From NCBI RefSeq assembly GCF_003076135.1, contig NZ_QDGZ01000009.1, forward strand, positions 1-64,000: a stretch of DNA of 64,000 nucleotides, in the 5' to 3' direction. Both the position numbers and the translations under genes were made by a program. Shown here in pieces: positions 41,476 to 50,900 of the stretch. This DNA is from Nocardioides gansuensis. GTDB lineage: Bacteria > Actinomycetota > Actinomycetes > Propionibacteriales > Nocardioidaceae. How positions within the stretch are numbered: position 1 is the stretch's first letter; every line of letters starts with the position of its first letter. The notes below the pieces were generated by a model, which was not told where the DNA came from, made no database searches, and saw only the letters and a list, made by a program, of their open reading frames with translations.

Positions 41476-42269
41476 AGGTTGCCGGGAAGGTCGCCGTGGT
41501 GACCGGCGCAGGAGGAGGCATCGGGGCCGCCCTTGCAGCCGGTCTCGCCGAGCAGGGGGCGAACGTCGTCATCGCGGACCTTGATGGCGTACGCACCGAT
41601 CGGGTCGCTCGCGCCGTGGGGGGGATCGCCGTCGCCGGTGATGCCACCCGCGTCGAGGTGCTGGAGGAGATGATCGCCGCCGCCGAGAGCAACTACGGCC
41701 CCGTCGACCTGTTCTTCGCCAACGCCGGGATCAGCGGCGAGGGCGGCATCGGTCAGAACGACGAGCAGTGGCAGCGCATCCTCGACATCAACCTTCTGGC
41801 TCACATCCGGGCCGCTCGCCTTCTCATTCCGGGCTGGGTTGAACGAGGTACCGGCTACTTCGTGTCGACCGCCTCTGCCGCCGGACTGCTCACGCAGATC
41901 GCCGACGCGCAGTACTCGGTCTCGAAGCATGCCGCTGTCGGCTTCAGCGAGTGGTTGTCGGTCACCTACGGGGATCAGGGCGTCCGGGTGAGCTGCATCT
42001 GCCCCATGGGCGTCAACACCGCGATTCACACCGATGCGCTCCAGGCGGACGACGAGGCGTCGCAGCTCGGTGCCAACGTCGTGGCGAAGGCAGGCAGGGT
42101 GCTGGAGCCCGAGGACGTCGCGGCGATCACGCTTGCAGCGATCGAGGAGGAATCCTTCTTGATCCTCCCGCACCCAGAGGTGCTCGAGTACTACCGGCGC
42201 AAGGGTTCCGACTATGACCGATGGCTCGCTGGGATGCGTCGCCTGCAGCGTGAGTCGGCCGCGGGATAG
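41472..42269 (+). CDS. SDR-family oxidoreductase
   Basis: A 265-aa short-chain dehydrogenase. It has VAVVTGAGGGIGAALAAGLA, DLFFANAGISGEGGIG (ANAG in place of NNAG), the catalytic Ser in YFVSTASAAGLL and YSVSKHAAVGFSEWLSVTYG. Followed by CPMGVNTAIHTDAL, it resembles NAD-dependent hydroxyacyl-CoA or alcohol dehydrogenases. It lies downstream of the second tetR and its perfect operator, so it is a probable regulon member. Substrate unknown. Confidence 0.88.
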   Translation: MKVAGKVAVVTGAGGGIGAALAAGLAEQGANVVIADLDGVRTDRVARAVGGIAVAGDATRVEVLEEMIAAAESNYGPVDLFFANAGISGEGGIGQNDEQWQRILDINLLAHIRAARLLIPGWVERGTGYFVSTASAAGLLTQIADAQYSVSKHAAVGFSEWLSVTYGDQGVRVSCICPMGVNTAIHTDALQADDEASQLGANVVAKAGRVLEPEDVAAITLAAIEEESFLILPHPEVLEYYRRKGSDYDRWLAGMRRLQRESAAG

Positions 42270-42413
42270 TCAGCATGGGTCAGTTCAGCTGCAACAACCT
42301 GAAGGAGAACTCCGTCCGGGAACGCCCCCACAACCTGTGGTCAGGCATCTCGACAGTCAAGAACTGGTGCCGCTGCACAGTGCTCCTGAACCGTGGCAGC
42401 CCTGCGTTCGACG

Positions 42414-43802
42414 CTAGTGGGATTCAGTCCGGTGAGCGTGCGACGTGCGGCCGGTTAGCGCGATTGCCGCGGCTCCCACGAGGGTGAGTGTGGCGGAGAC
42501 GAGTACTGCGGTGTTCCAGCCGTCGATGATCGTGTCGCCGGCGTGGGTGGCGACCGTGACGAAGAGGGTGATCCCGCAGGCTGCCCCGAGGTAGCGCGCG
42601 GTCTGGTTGGCGCCGCTTCCCGTCCCGGCGCTAGCTGGGGGGACGCTGGCGATCGCCTCGCGGCCGAGCACGGCATTGAGCACGCCCATGCCTACGCCGG
42701 CCACCACCATCGCGACCACGAGCCGCCACATCGAGGAGTCGGCCTGCAGCCCGTAGCTGAGCAGCTGACCGCCGGCGACGAGGACCAGCAGGGTGGCGAT
42801 GGGTCGGGAGCCCTCCAACGGGTGCGGGACGTGGCGGGCCAGCATCGAGGTGACGACGCTGACCCCCGCCCACGCAAGCACGGGCAGGCTCGCGGCCCAC
42901 AGTCCCCGCCCGAGACCCACCTGGGCGACGGTCGGAATGAACGCCGCCATGCCGATGATGCCGGCACCGAGGACGAACGACCCACCCGTCGCGGCACGGA
43001 ACCGCGGGTGCCGCAACAGCGCAGGGTCGAGCAGCGGCTGGTCGACCCGACGCTCGACGAGGACGAATGCCACGAACGACACGGCCGACAGGACCGCCAG
43101 CGCGACCGTCGGCACGTCGACGCCGCCACGGCCCTGGGTCAGCGCCGAGACTCCGAGCGTCATCGCCGCGATCAGCAGGCCCGACCCGGCCAGGTCGAGG
43201 TTCCTCGGTGCTGCCGCCGCCGACTCCTCGATGCGAAGCAGGCTCGGCAGCACGAGCGCCAGCCCCAGGACTGCGGTCACCGCGTAGGCCTCCCGCCAGC
43301 CGGAGCCGACGTCGAGAGCAGGAGCGAGCACGGCTCCGGCCGCGATGCCGAGGCCGACGCTGGCCGCCCAGACGGACGTGGCGTGGATCCGCTCGGGGCC
43401 GGGCGGATAGCGGTGTGCGAGCACGGCCAGACCGCACGCGAGAACGGCGGCGCCGCCGACGCCTTCCACGACGCGGGCGGCGATGAAGACGATCGGCTCC
43501 TGCGCCACGGCGCAGACCGCGGCGGCCAGCGCCATGGCGATCGACCCGGCGACGTATACGCGGCGTCGCCCGAGGATGTCACCCATAACACCGGACGCGA
43601 GCAGGGCTGCGGCCAGGCCCAGGCTCATCGAGCTGAGAATCCAGGCCCGTGCGGCCGGGCCTGCGCCCAAGTCGGCCGCGGTCGCGGGGATCGTTGCCAT
43701 CGGCGTCACATAGGTCACGAGCACCAGTGCGGTGCCGAGGGTGACGGGAGCCAGCGGACGGCTTGTCGCGATCGACGAGGACGGTTTGACATTCAAACTC
43801 AC
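42414..43802 (-). CDS. MFS transporter (DHA2/EmrB-QacA-like)
   Basis: A 462-aa transporter with about 14 hydrophobic helices. It has TYVTPMATIPATAADLGAGP in helix 1, GVMGDILGRRRVYVAGSIAM (loop 2-3 motif) and RVVEGVGGAAVLACGLAVLA in the fourth helix, with ANQTARYLGAACGITLFVTV near the end. GTG at 43802 is the most economical start; the frame upstream is only antisense to the divergent regulator. It is probably a drug or solute exporter under control of the HxlR protein, whose candidate operator overlaps its first codons. Confidence 0.85.
   Translation of the reverse strand: MSLNVKPSSSIATSRPLAPVTLGTALVLVTYVTPMATIPATAADLGAGPAARAWILSSMSLGLAAALLASGVMGDILGRRRVYVAGSIAMALAAAVCAVAQEPIVFIAARVVEGVGGAAVLACGLAVLAHRYPPGPERIHATSVWAASVGLGIAAGAVLAPALDVGSGWREAYAVTAVLGLALVLPSLLRIEESAAAAPRNLDLAGSGLLIAAMTLGVSALTQGRGGVDVPTVALAVLSAVSFVAFVLVERRVDQPLLDPALLRHPRFRAATGGSFVLGAGIIGMAAFIPTVAQVGLGRGLWAASLPVLAWAGVSVVTSMLARHVPHPLEGSRPIATLLVLVAGGQLLSYGLQADSSMWRLVVAMVVAGVGMGVLNAVLGREAIASVPPASAGTGSGANQTARYLGAACGITLFVTVATHAGDTIIDGWNTAVLVSATLTLVGAAAIALTGRTSHAHRTESH
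43784..43798. promoter_or_regulatory. GTTTGA-N3-TCAAAC palindrome between MFS and hxlR genes
   Basis: A perfect 6-3-6 palindrome in the divergent start region; the natural binding site for the HxlR regulator encoded at 43823. Confidence 0.5.
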
Positions 43803-43822
43803 TCGAGGGGACGCTACCACGT

Positions 43823-44227
43823 ATGACGAGCAGCGCAAACGCCTCAGCGTTTCCGACCCTGGCTGAACTTCCGGGCCGCCCCTGCCCGATCGCGGCCTCC
43901 CTCGAGGTCGTAGGCGAGCGTTGGGCCCTGCTCGTAGTGCGGGAGCTCTGGATGGGCTCGCGCCAGTTCGGTGAGATCGTGCGCGGCACCGGCGCACCGC
44001 GTGACCGCATCGCAGCTCGGCTCAAGGTGTTGGAGAGAGCCGGTGTCGTCTCCCGCGTCCAGTACCAGGAGGCCCCGCCCCGGTTCGACTACCACCTCAC
44101 CGAGTCCGGCCGGGCGTTGATCCCAGTGCTCGAGTCGCTGCTCGCGTGGGGACGGGAGTACGCCGTCCCCGACGATCCCGACCTCCACCTGTCCGACGCC
44201 AAGCACGCCGATCGAGAGAACCGATGA
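43823..44227 (+). CDS. HxlR-family winged-helix regulator
   Basis: A 134-aa protein with the family signature PCPIAASLEVVGERWALLVV, then RELWMGSRQFGEIVRGTGAP and the wing RVQYQEAPPRFDYHLTESGR. The conserved N-terminal Cys, often a redox or electrophile sensor, is present. It is divergent from the MFS gene and overlaps the following thioesterase by ATGA. Confidence 0.92.
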   Translation: MTSSANASAFPTLAELPGRPCPIAASLEVVGERWALLVVRELWMGSRQFGEIVRGTGAPRDRIAARLKVLERAGVVSRVQYQEAPPRFDYHLTESGRALIPVLESLLAWGREYAVPDDPDLHLSDAKHADRENR

Positions 44228-44760
44228 CAATGCGAGACCTCACTGCCGCTGCACCCGCGAGCTGGGGCGAGCCCCGCTCACGCACCGTGGCCTGGTACGA
44301 CCCGGCCATCGGTGCCGGCGAGGGCCTGGCCATGGCCGGCCTCGACTACCTGCAGGCCATGATCGACCGCGTGCTCCCGCCGCCTCCCATTTCGGGGCTG
44401 GTCAACATGTCGCTCGTCGCTGCCGCGCCCGGCCGCGTCGAGTTCACCTGTGAGCCGGACGAGTCGGCGTACAACCCGATCGGTTCGGTGCACGGAGGCC
44501 TGGTCTGCACGCTGCTCGACTCGGTGGCGGGCTGCGCGCTCCACAGTGTGCTCCCGGCGGGCCGCGGGTACACCTCCGTCGAGATCAAGGTCAACTACCT
44601 CAAGCCGGTCCGCTCGACCAGCGGGCAGCTCACCGCGATCGGCACGCTGGTCAAGGCTGGCTCCCGTGTCGCGTTCACCGAAGGGGTCGTCACCGATGCA
44701 TCAGGTGCCCTCGTCGCGACCGCAACCAGCACCCTCTTGGTCTTCGACCTGCCGATCTGA
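44224..44760 (+). CDS. PaaI-type acyl-CoA thioesterase
   Basis: A 178-aa hotdog protein with the PaaI/YdiI signature NPIGSVHGGLVCTLLDSVAG followed by YTSVEIKVNYLKPVRSTSGQ and AFTEGVVTDASGALVATATS. It is translationally coupled to the HxlR gene. It probably hydrolyses aryl- or acyl-CoA thioesters. It is the last catabolic-type gene before the integrative element. Confidence 0.88.
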   Translation: MTMRDLTAAAPASWGEPRSRTVAWYDPAIGAGEGLAMAGLDYLQAMIDRVLPPPPISGLVNMSLVAAAPGRVEFTCEPDESAYNPIGSVHGGLVCTLLDSVAGCALHSVLPAGRGYTSVEIKVNYLKPVRSTSGQLTAIGTLVKAGSRVAFTEGVVTDASGALVATATSTLLVFDLPI

Positions 44761-44838
44761 AGGAGCTCGACGTCCGCGGCCTCGTCGCCACCGCATTCAC
44801 CCCAAGCGACTCCCGCGCCGGAAACCCGCAACCATGAC

Positions 44839-44951
44839 CTACTCGGCCAGGTCGACCACCCGTCCTCGCGCTCCGTACGCTCCTGCCGCCGCTTCTCGGC
44901 CATCTCCCGCACCGTCCGCCGGGCCTTCTGCCTGATCGTCTGCTGAGTCAT
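44839..44951 (-). pseudogene. Small charged protein remnant of mobile-element type
   Basis: GGGAGG five bases before an ATG starts MTQQTIRQKARRTVREMAEK and RRQERTEREDR, after which a one-base shift would give VVDLAE and a stop. Short Arg/Glu-rich helical proteins of this kind are common beside replication genes of actinobacterial integrative plasmids. In the unshifted frame it continues unconvincingly to 44595 over the thioesterase gene. Confidence 0.35.
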
Positions 44952-45131
44952 CGGGTCCTCCCTCGTGTCGACACCTCGGACAATCACCTACGACATCTTT
45001 CGCCGTAGCGACACAGACCCGCGGATACGTTCGACCGCACTCTCACGGCCCACGCAGCCCACCCGATCCGAATCCGACGCGCCAGCCGTCACTGACACCC
45101 CTCAGCGTCCCCCCATTTCACGCGACAGACC

Positions 45132-45175
45132 AAGTGCCACACACCTCTTGCATTCTCGGTCCGAATTCGTCCGGC
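45132..45175. repeat. Left arm of a ~45-bp imperfect inverted repeat
   Basis: AAGTGCCACACACCT, CTTGCATTCTCGGT and TTCGTCCGGCG occur here and, reverse-complemented, at 46036-46080 with only about seven differences. The arms bound the two-gene cassette 45320-46029. The rest of 44952-45319 shows no supportable gene. Confidence 0.65.
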
Positions 45176-45319
45176 GAAATCGCGTCCCCTGCGCAGACAG
45201 CGGCGCGCTCCTCGCCGGTTCGACGTTGTAATCGGACAGATTGATCGCTGCGCCCCTCCCCTGCGCCTTTGGTGACTGACGACGAACGTTGGACGACAAC
45301 GCAAGGGAGACCGAACAGG

Positions 45320-45688
45320 ATGAACGGCGACAGAAACCGGCGAGAGCAACCAGGCCTCTGGGACGAGGAAACTCCATCCACGGACAACCCGGAGCCTGAC
45401 CAGCCGCACCAGTCCGTGGCCAGCAAGGCGGCCAAGCGAAGTTCGGCAAGTGAGGCGCAACCGTCGACCACGACCCCGCCAACACCGCAAGCGATGCACC
45501 CAGAGCTCGACATTCAGGACCTCTGGGACGCCGCTCGCGTCGCCGCCTACCTCGGCGTACCCAAGCAGACGCTCTACGCCTGGCGACACACCGGCAACGG
45601 TCCGAAGGGCTTCCGTGTCGGCAAGCACCTGCGCTGGCATCCCCACACCGTGGTCGAGTGGACACTGGCTCTGGAGCACGACCAATGA
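45320..45688 (+). CDS. Helix-turn-helix (excisionase/AlpA-like) protein
   Basis: A 122-aa protein: residues 1-60 are a Pro/Ser/Thr-rich, low-complexity tail and 65-122 an HTH_17/MerR-like domain. The domain reads LWDAARVAAYLGVPKQTLYA, then WRHTGNGPKGFRVGKHLRWH and VVEWTLALEH. GGGAGA at 45305-45310 precedes the ATG. Such proteins act as recombination directionality factors or small regulators in mobile elements. It is coupled by ATGA to the zinc-finger gene, and both lie between inverted repeats. Confidence 0.75.
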   Translation: MNGDRNRREQPGLWDEETPSTDNPEPDQPHQSVASKAAKRSSASEAQPSTTTPPTPQAMHPELDIQDLWDAARVAAYLGVPKQTLYAWRHTGNGPKGFRVGKHLRWHPHTVVEWTLALEHDQ

Positions 45689-46029
45689 TCAAGGCCTGCG
45701 CCCGGTGCGGAAAGCCGTTCCAGGTCTCCGACCACCCCAAAGCGGGCCGGCCGCGACGGTGGTGCAGTAGCGCGTGCCGCCGACTGGCATCCGAGGAGCG
45801 ACGAGCTGCAGAAGCCGGCCACACCGCCGTCACGTTCATCAAGGAAGCGGCACGTCTCGACGATCAGGTCCGCGCCGTCCTGGACTCCCCCAGCGCCTGC
45901 CGCCGCATACTGCGCGAACTGTCCGATCGCGACACCCGAGGAGCATTGGGCGACGCGAAGTGGAGCAGTGTTGCCGACGAACTGGCTCGGCTCCGTCGCC
46001 CCAGCCTCCCGACCCGCTGGCGTCGCTGA
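45685..46029 (+). CDS. Small zinc-finger-like protein
   Basis: A 114-aa protein beginning MIKACARCGKPFQVSDHPKA and continuing GRPRRWCSSACRRLASEERR, a CxxC...CxxxC putative zinc site of the kind found in many short plasmid and phage proteins. The rest is helical, with RAVLDSPSACRRILRELSDR. Coupled to the HTH gene upstream. Function unknown; nucleic-acid or protein binding is likely. Confidence 0.7.
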   Translation: MIKACARCGKPFQVSDHPKAGRPRRWCSSACRRLASEERRAAEAGHTAVTFIKEAARLDDQVRAVLDSPSACRRILRELSDRDTRGALGDAKWSSVADELARLRRPSLPTRWRR

Positions 46030-46035
46030 CGATTA

Positions 46036-46080
46036 CGCCGGACGAAACGCAACCGAGAATGCACCAGGTGTGTGGCACTT
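46036..46080. repeat. Right arm of the ~45-bp imperfect inverted repeat
   Basis: CGCCGGACGAA, ACCGAGAATGCA and AGGTGTGTGGCACTT match the reverse complement of 45132-45175. It starts seven bases after the stop of the zinc-finger gene. Confidence 0.65.
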
Positions 46081-46370
46081 CGTTTTCAACGCTTGGGCGC
46101 GGTGAGTGAGCGCGCCGGTGGAGACGCCTCTGCAGCCGTCCGGCGTCGAGCTGACGTCTCGAGGGGGTCCGATGCTCGGACGGTGCACTGCGTATCTGAC
46201 ATCCGCGTTGCAGTTTGGACAGGACCGTCCGGGCTACCTCAGGTGCGTCGCGTACCTCAAGGGTTTCTCACTGCGAGGTGCATTGACGGCGGATAGACGC
46301 GGGTGAGTTCAGGCTGACAAAGCTCGAGGTCTGGTCGGAACCACTCATCTTCAATGTCGACCAGAAGGCC
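46081..46370. other. Non-coding stretch
   Basis: Only short frames without ribosome sites or recognisable domains occur here. No RNA structure or repeat noticed. Confidence 0.4.
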
Positions 46371-47192
46371 TCAGTCAGACTCCTCGATGCGCTGGGTCGC
46401 CCACCCATCTAGGCGGGTGATCTCGAGCGACGCGAGGTCGACCGTTGCTGCGGTGTCTTCGGGCACCGGCGTCCAGCCGTCGGGGTCGATGCCACTGGAG
46501 ATGACGTGCACGGCGTCCGGGGTGCGCCGGAAGTCCATCGCGAAGTAGTCGTCGGTGTGTCGATAGGGGATCTCCTCTGTGGAGGAGAAGAGCTTGTGTA
46601 GCCCATCGACGGGCGCCGATGCCTTGCTGTTGATGTGGACCCCGAACATGTGCGCGGGGGTCATCAGCAGCGCGTTCAGGCTCGCCTCGGGGAACTCGCT
46701 GGTGAGTACGCCGAGCGCCTGGCTGAGGCCTTTGGTGTCGTCGCCTTGCTCGGCGATGCATTGCTTGACGAATCGGAAGTACCGCTCGCTGTCGGTGTCG
46801 CAGCGGAGCGTGGCGCGAGCCTCCTGGGTAAGCAGGCCTTCCAGCCGGTCGATAGGCGCGATGTGCCCGTTGTGCCCGAATGCGTATCCGCCATCGACGA
46901 ACGGGTGGGTGTTCTGCGGTGTCACTGGTAAGCCCGGTGTCGCCCACCGCAGATGCACGATGCCGGCCCTGCCGAGCCGCTGACGGGCAAGCTGCGTGTA
47001 CGCCGTCTCGGCGATGGCCGATTCGCCCGAGGTCACGCAGCGGATGGTGGGGGAATCCGGGTCCAGCCAGGCCATGCCCCAGCCGTCGCCGTGCACGGCG
47101 GTGAGTGCGGTGAACGCGTCGAAATGCTCCTGCCCGAGCAACTCGAACACCGATGTCGGTCGGCGGGCGACAAAGCCGAGCAGTCGACACAC
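46371..47192 (-). CDS. Class II glutamine amidotransferase (YafJ/GATase_4-like)
   Basis: A 273-aa Ntn-hydrolase. With the GTG at 47192 the product starts MCRLLGFVARRPTS, so Cys2 becomes the N-terminal nucleophile. Further glutaminase motifs are HGDGWGMAWLD, VHLRWATPGLPVTPQNTHPF and YAFGHNGHIAPIDRL. No synthase domain is attached, so the acceptor of the ammonia or amide is unknown. It sits as cargo between the HTH/zinc cassette and the XRE/STAND genes on the opposite strand to XRE. Possibly a defence-linked modification enzyme, possibly an ordinary passenger. Confidence 0.85.
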   Translation of the reverse strand: MCRLLGFVARRPTSVFELLGQEHFDAFTALTAVHGDGWGMAWLDPDSPTIRCVTSGESAIAETAYTQLARQRLGRAGIVHLRWATPGLPVTPQNTHPFVDGGYAFGHNGHIAPIDRLEGLLTQEARATLRCDTDSERYFRFVKQCIAEQGDDTKGLSQALGVLTSEFPEASLNALLMTPAHMFGVHINSKASAPVDGLHKLFSSTEEIPYRHTDDYFAMDFRRTPDAVHVISSGIDPDGWTPVPEDTAATVDLASLEITRLDGWATQRIEESD

Positions 47193-47380
47193 GGTTGGAC
47201 CGGCCCCTTCGTGATGGCCTCCGAGCCGCCTCGCGGCCCAGTTCCAGGGTCCCGCGCACGGTGTGCGCAATCAACTCCGCTGATCAGCGGATGGTCCGGC
47301 GCTCAGCCGGACACGAGCGCACCCGTATCCCGCGCCGACAGGGGGCGGAAGACGCACCAGACACACACCCCACGAGCTGC

Positions 47381-47430
47381 TTGACAGCGATTGGCGGCAA
47401 GTGCACTATGCGCATATGACCAATATGCGC
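47381..47430 (+). promoter_or_regulatory. Promoter and operator of the small XRE gene
   Basis: TTGACA (47381-47386), 17-base spacer, CACTAT (47404-47409); predicted start about seven bases on, at the ATG 47416, giving a leaderless mRNA. GCGCATAT-GACCA-ATATGCGC (47410-47430) is a perfect 8-bp inverted repeat across the start point, the expected autorepressor site. Confidence 0.6.
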
Positions 47431-47733
47431 TTAGCGGCTTGGCTTCAGTCCAAGAGACGCGAGTCCAACATGACTCAGCAGCAGGTCGCAGCCGAGGTGG
47501 GAGTACATCAGACGCGAGTCTCGCACTGGGAGAGGGGCAGCCGATTCCCCAACCCCGAGCAACTCGAAGCACTGGCTTCGCTGTTTGGGGTGAAGGCCGA
47601 GACATTGGTGGCTGAGCACTTAGTGGACAACGATGTTGAGCGCGCTCTCATGAACGATCCCTTGCTCCGCAACGACGACAAGCAAGCTCTGATGACCCTC
47701 TACCGAACCGCCACTCGCGCGACCGCACTATGA
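47416..47733 (+). CDS. XRE-family HTH regulator
   Basis: A 105-aa Cro/C1-type protein: MRLAAWLQSKRRESNMTQQQ, then VAAEVGVHQTRVSHWERGSR (HTH) and FPNPEQLEALASLFGVKAET, with a short helical tail. The ATG at 47416 is preferred since the predicted transcript starts there and a perfect palindrome overlaps it. It is divergent in function from, and faces, the large HTH-nuclease-STAND gene. It may regulate cargo genes or the integrase. The 211 bases after it (47734-47944) are non-coding. Confidence 0.88.
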   Translation: MTNMRLAAWLQSKRRESNMTQQQVAAEVGVHQTRVSHWERGSRFPNPEQLEALASLFGVKAETLVAEHLVDNDVERALMNDPLLRNDDKQALMTLYRTATRATAL

Positions 47734-47944
47734 CCTGAGTGGTGTCCGAGTCAACGCGGACACGCTCGCGGCGGGAAGACGCAACGAACCACGCGAAGCT
47801 CGAAGGCATGCTCGCGACGCATGGCGCTCAGTCCCCGGCGGTCTGGGACCGAGAACAACCGCAGGCCATCGGGGTGGGCGATTGCAGCCTCGCTGCAGCA
47901 GACGCTGGCCCACCTCTGGCGCAACGTCACCGTCGGGCGGTCCG

Positions 47945-50900
47945 CTACCAGCGTCTGCCGTCGTCTTCACGATCCTCATCAACGCTGCTTTCGATAGCCC
48001 GCTCCGCGGAGATTGCCATGTCGAGGTAGAAGCGCTCAGCGGCCGAGCCCTTCGGCATCAAACTCGCGACCTCGCGACACCTATCGCGCTGCTCGACGTC
48101 CTCGGGGTACGGCTGACCCGGCGTTCCGCTTCGCGTGCCTGAGATCGTCGCTCCCCATAGCGCGTTCTTCAGCGCCTGTTGCGCTTCGTCGCCCACCTTT
48201 TCGGTGGCTGCGAAGACCCGTTCGACGAACTCCTGCTGCTGCCAGACGAACGTCCGTGGTGCTCTACGGAGGATTGCTGCCGCCGAATCAATCTGCTCCA
48301 TATCACCGGTGCCGATCGCGTCCTCGAGCAGGGACAGGACACTGGAGTCGTACTGGCGAGCGACCTCCTTGAAGAGATCCGCACCATTCTCTGCGCGCAT
48401 CCAGGAGTCGGTCTTGGCGGCGATCCATAGCTGCAGCTTGCGCAGCCACTGTTCGAAGTGTGGGTGCTCGCGAACCTTCAGGTGGTTGTCGAAGGAGAAC
48501 GGCATGGGTCGGTAGTCGCCGCGTAGCTCAAGCCCCTCGCCAACCTCGACACGCGTCTGCAGCAGCGCGATGACCCACTCAGGGTCGATGGCGGATCGAT
48601 CCGCCAGGAACGCCGTAATCGAGTGCTGCCCAATGTCGTCCAGCAGGACGAGCTCATCCCGAATGTGCTCTTGCTGATCCTCGTCGAGCGCGTCCCAGGA
48701 CAGGCCCACATAACGGCCGAAGCAGGAGCAGACTTCGTCCGCCACGTGCGAACTGTCGGAGAATCTAACCGATGCCAGAAGTCGCGCCGCCAGCTGCGGA
48801 TCCTCCTTCGCAGCACGCTGGGCAACCGTGATCGGCGCCTGGCGCACCGTGAGATTCTCGTGTGACCCGAACTGGAGCAGCAGCTCAAGTTCTTCGGGCA
48901 GCACAGGGCGGTGCCCGCGGTTCCATCCCCACGCTTGGGCGACCGCCTGAGTGGCCCACGGCTCGTCAACCTGGAGCAGCTGTGTTGCCCGCTCAAACGC
49001 CGCCTGGTCGTCTTGCGCAGCAAGGACAGACAGCGCCACGGGCAGCGCGGAGATCAGCGCAGGGGCCCGGCCAGCAAGGACGGCGTCCACGAGATGACCT
49101 GCCAACGATGAGCGCGCCTCGACCATCGCTTGAACCAGCGGCCCCAGATTCCCTTTGTCGGCGCCAAATGCAACGCGCTCGACCTGCAGCCGTTCTTCGA
49201 GAAGGGAGATGACGTTCTCGTCGTCGCGCTCTTCGGTGAGTTGGTCGACTGCCTGCTGCAGGCGAGCTTGCACTCGTGCTTGCGCCTTCTCAAAGTCGCG
49301 TTCGCGGTCGAAGACCAGGTGTCCCCACCCGTCATGAATGATGAGCGCGACCTTGTCGGCGAGCTCGTCCCGGAGCTTCTGCAATACCTTCCTGGCGGGC
49401 GCCTTGGTGGCTTCCGGTCCGTAGCCGGCATGCCAACTCAGGGCCTTTCGCACCGCGACCAGCACGGCGGGGTCGAGCTCGTTTTCGACAGCAACGCTTC
49501 CGAGCTGTTCGATCGTATCGACGAACGACGGCGTCCACCGATCCCGTTCCTGTTGGGTCACTTCTCGACCGAACATGCCAGTGGGGTAGCGCAGTGACGC
49601 CTCGACGCACTCGACGGCAGCAACTGCTCGCCCGACATGCGGCTGCCGCATCTCATCGAGGGCGATTGCGATCACACGCCTGCGCAGGGGCATGACGACG
49701 TCGGCGTTCAAGGCGAAGGGTTGGAAGGTCAGGCTGTAGTTCTGGTAGCTCTGACTACTCGACTCGGTCGCCAGCAGAGGCTTAAGGACCTCGAATGGCG
49801 AGACCTTGTTGGTGTCGGCAAACCACTTGCTGGCGACGTCAAGAACAGCTTCGTTGTAATCCAACGGCTTGGCCAGTTCAAAGCCGGCCAGTTCGCCCAG
49901 CACGCGCAGTGGATGCTCTGGGTGTTGATTCGTGCGGCGTTGGTCGTCCTGCGTCAGCTCCCACAACAGCTCAAGGACGGCCGGGAGCGTCTGGAGCGTG
50001 TAGGCCGCGGGTTTCAGCATCGTGACCAGGTCGCTCAATACGTCGGCGTAGATCGGCACGCCAAGAAACGCCCATCCAGAAGACGTGTCACCGGGGTCGT
50101 CCGTCGGATTGTCGACGAGCCAGCGCGCAATCCTGACAGTGCGCTGCGGCTGGAAGTAGGAGACCTCAGTCAAGAGCTTGACCGCTGCTTGGCGACCAGG
50201 AATGTTCGCTTCCCGCACTTCGGCCTCGAACGGTTCCCAGAGGGCGTCAACCAGGGGTGCATTGTTTGTCTGTCGTCGACGGACCTGCCAGTCGACACGA
50301 CTGATGTTCACGAACAAGTGCTGCAACGCTTGGCTACTTGCAGCATCGCGAACGCGGTCCAGGTAGCCGGTCGGATGCCCGTCGGTCTCATCCACACAGG
50401 CGCGGCTCAACAAGATGTCGCCGAGCAAGTCGGGAACGATGCGGAGCGAGCTCCCGCGCCGACGTAGCACGCCGGCTGCTTCGAGGTCGCGAACGTGCTT
50501 ATGCAGTTGGTCATATGGCTTTCCAACCACAGTCGATAGCGTGCTACGGAATGACTGGTCGTCCGTGCGAACCGGCTGCAGAGCGGCGATGCCCTCGAGC
50601 ACACCACGCCGTGTTTCCGGATCGGCAACCAGAGGGTCGGCGATGAGGGCTTCGCTGAAACGCCCCAGGATGGTTTCGCGTACCTGGTCGTCCTGGCCCA
50701 ACTGCGAGGGATCGAGCTGGCCACGTCGAATCAGAGTCCCGCCAACCACTGTCACAAGAGGACAGTCAGTAGTGAGACGGGCCAGACGCTGCACGACGCT
50801 CTCGTTGACGTCTGGCCCGAGCGCTTCACGAGCAAGCTGCTCTACCGCGCTGATCGGCAAATCGGCCAGCACGATCGTTTGATGTTCGTCCGGAAGGAGG

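Noticed and set aside
45089..45842. Two long minus-strand frames across the HTH/zinc-finger pair
   Set aside because: The plus-strand genes have ribosome sites, ATGA coupling and recognisable HTH and CxxC motifs; the minus frames have none.
46106..46306. A 66-codon plus-strand frame after the inverted repeat
   Set aside because: No ribosome site and no recognisable domain, so not listed as a gene.
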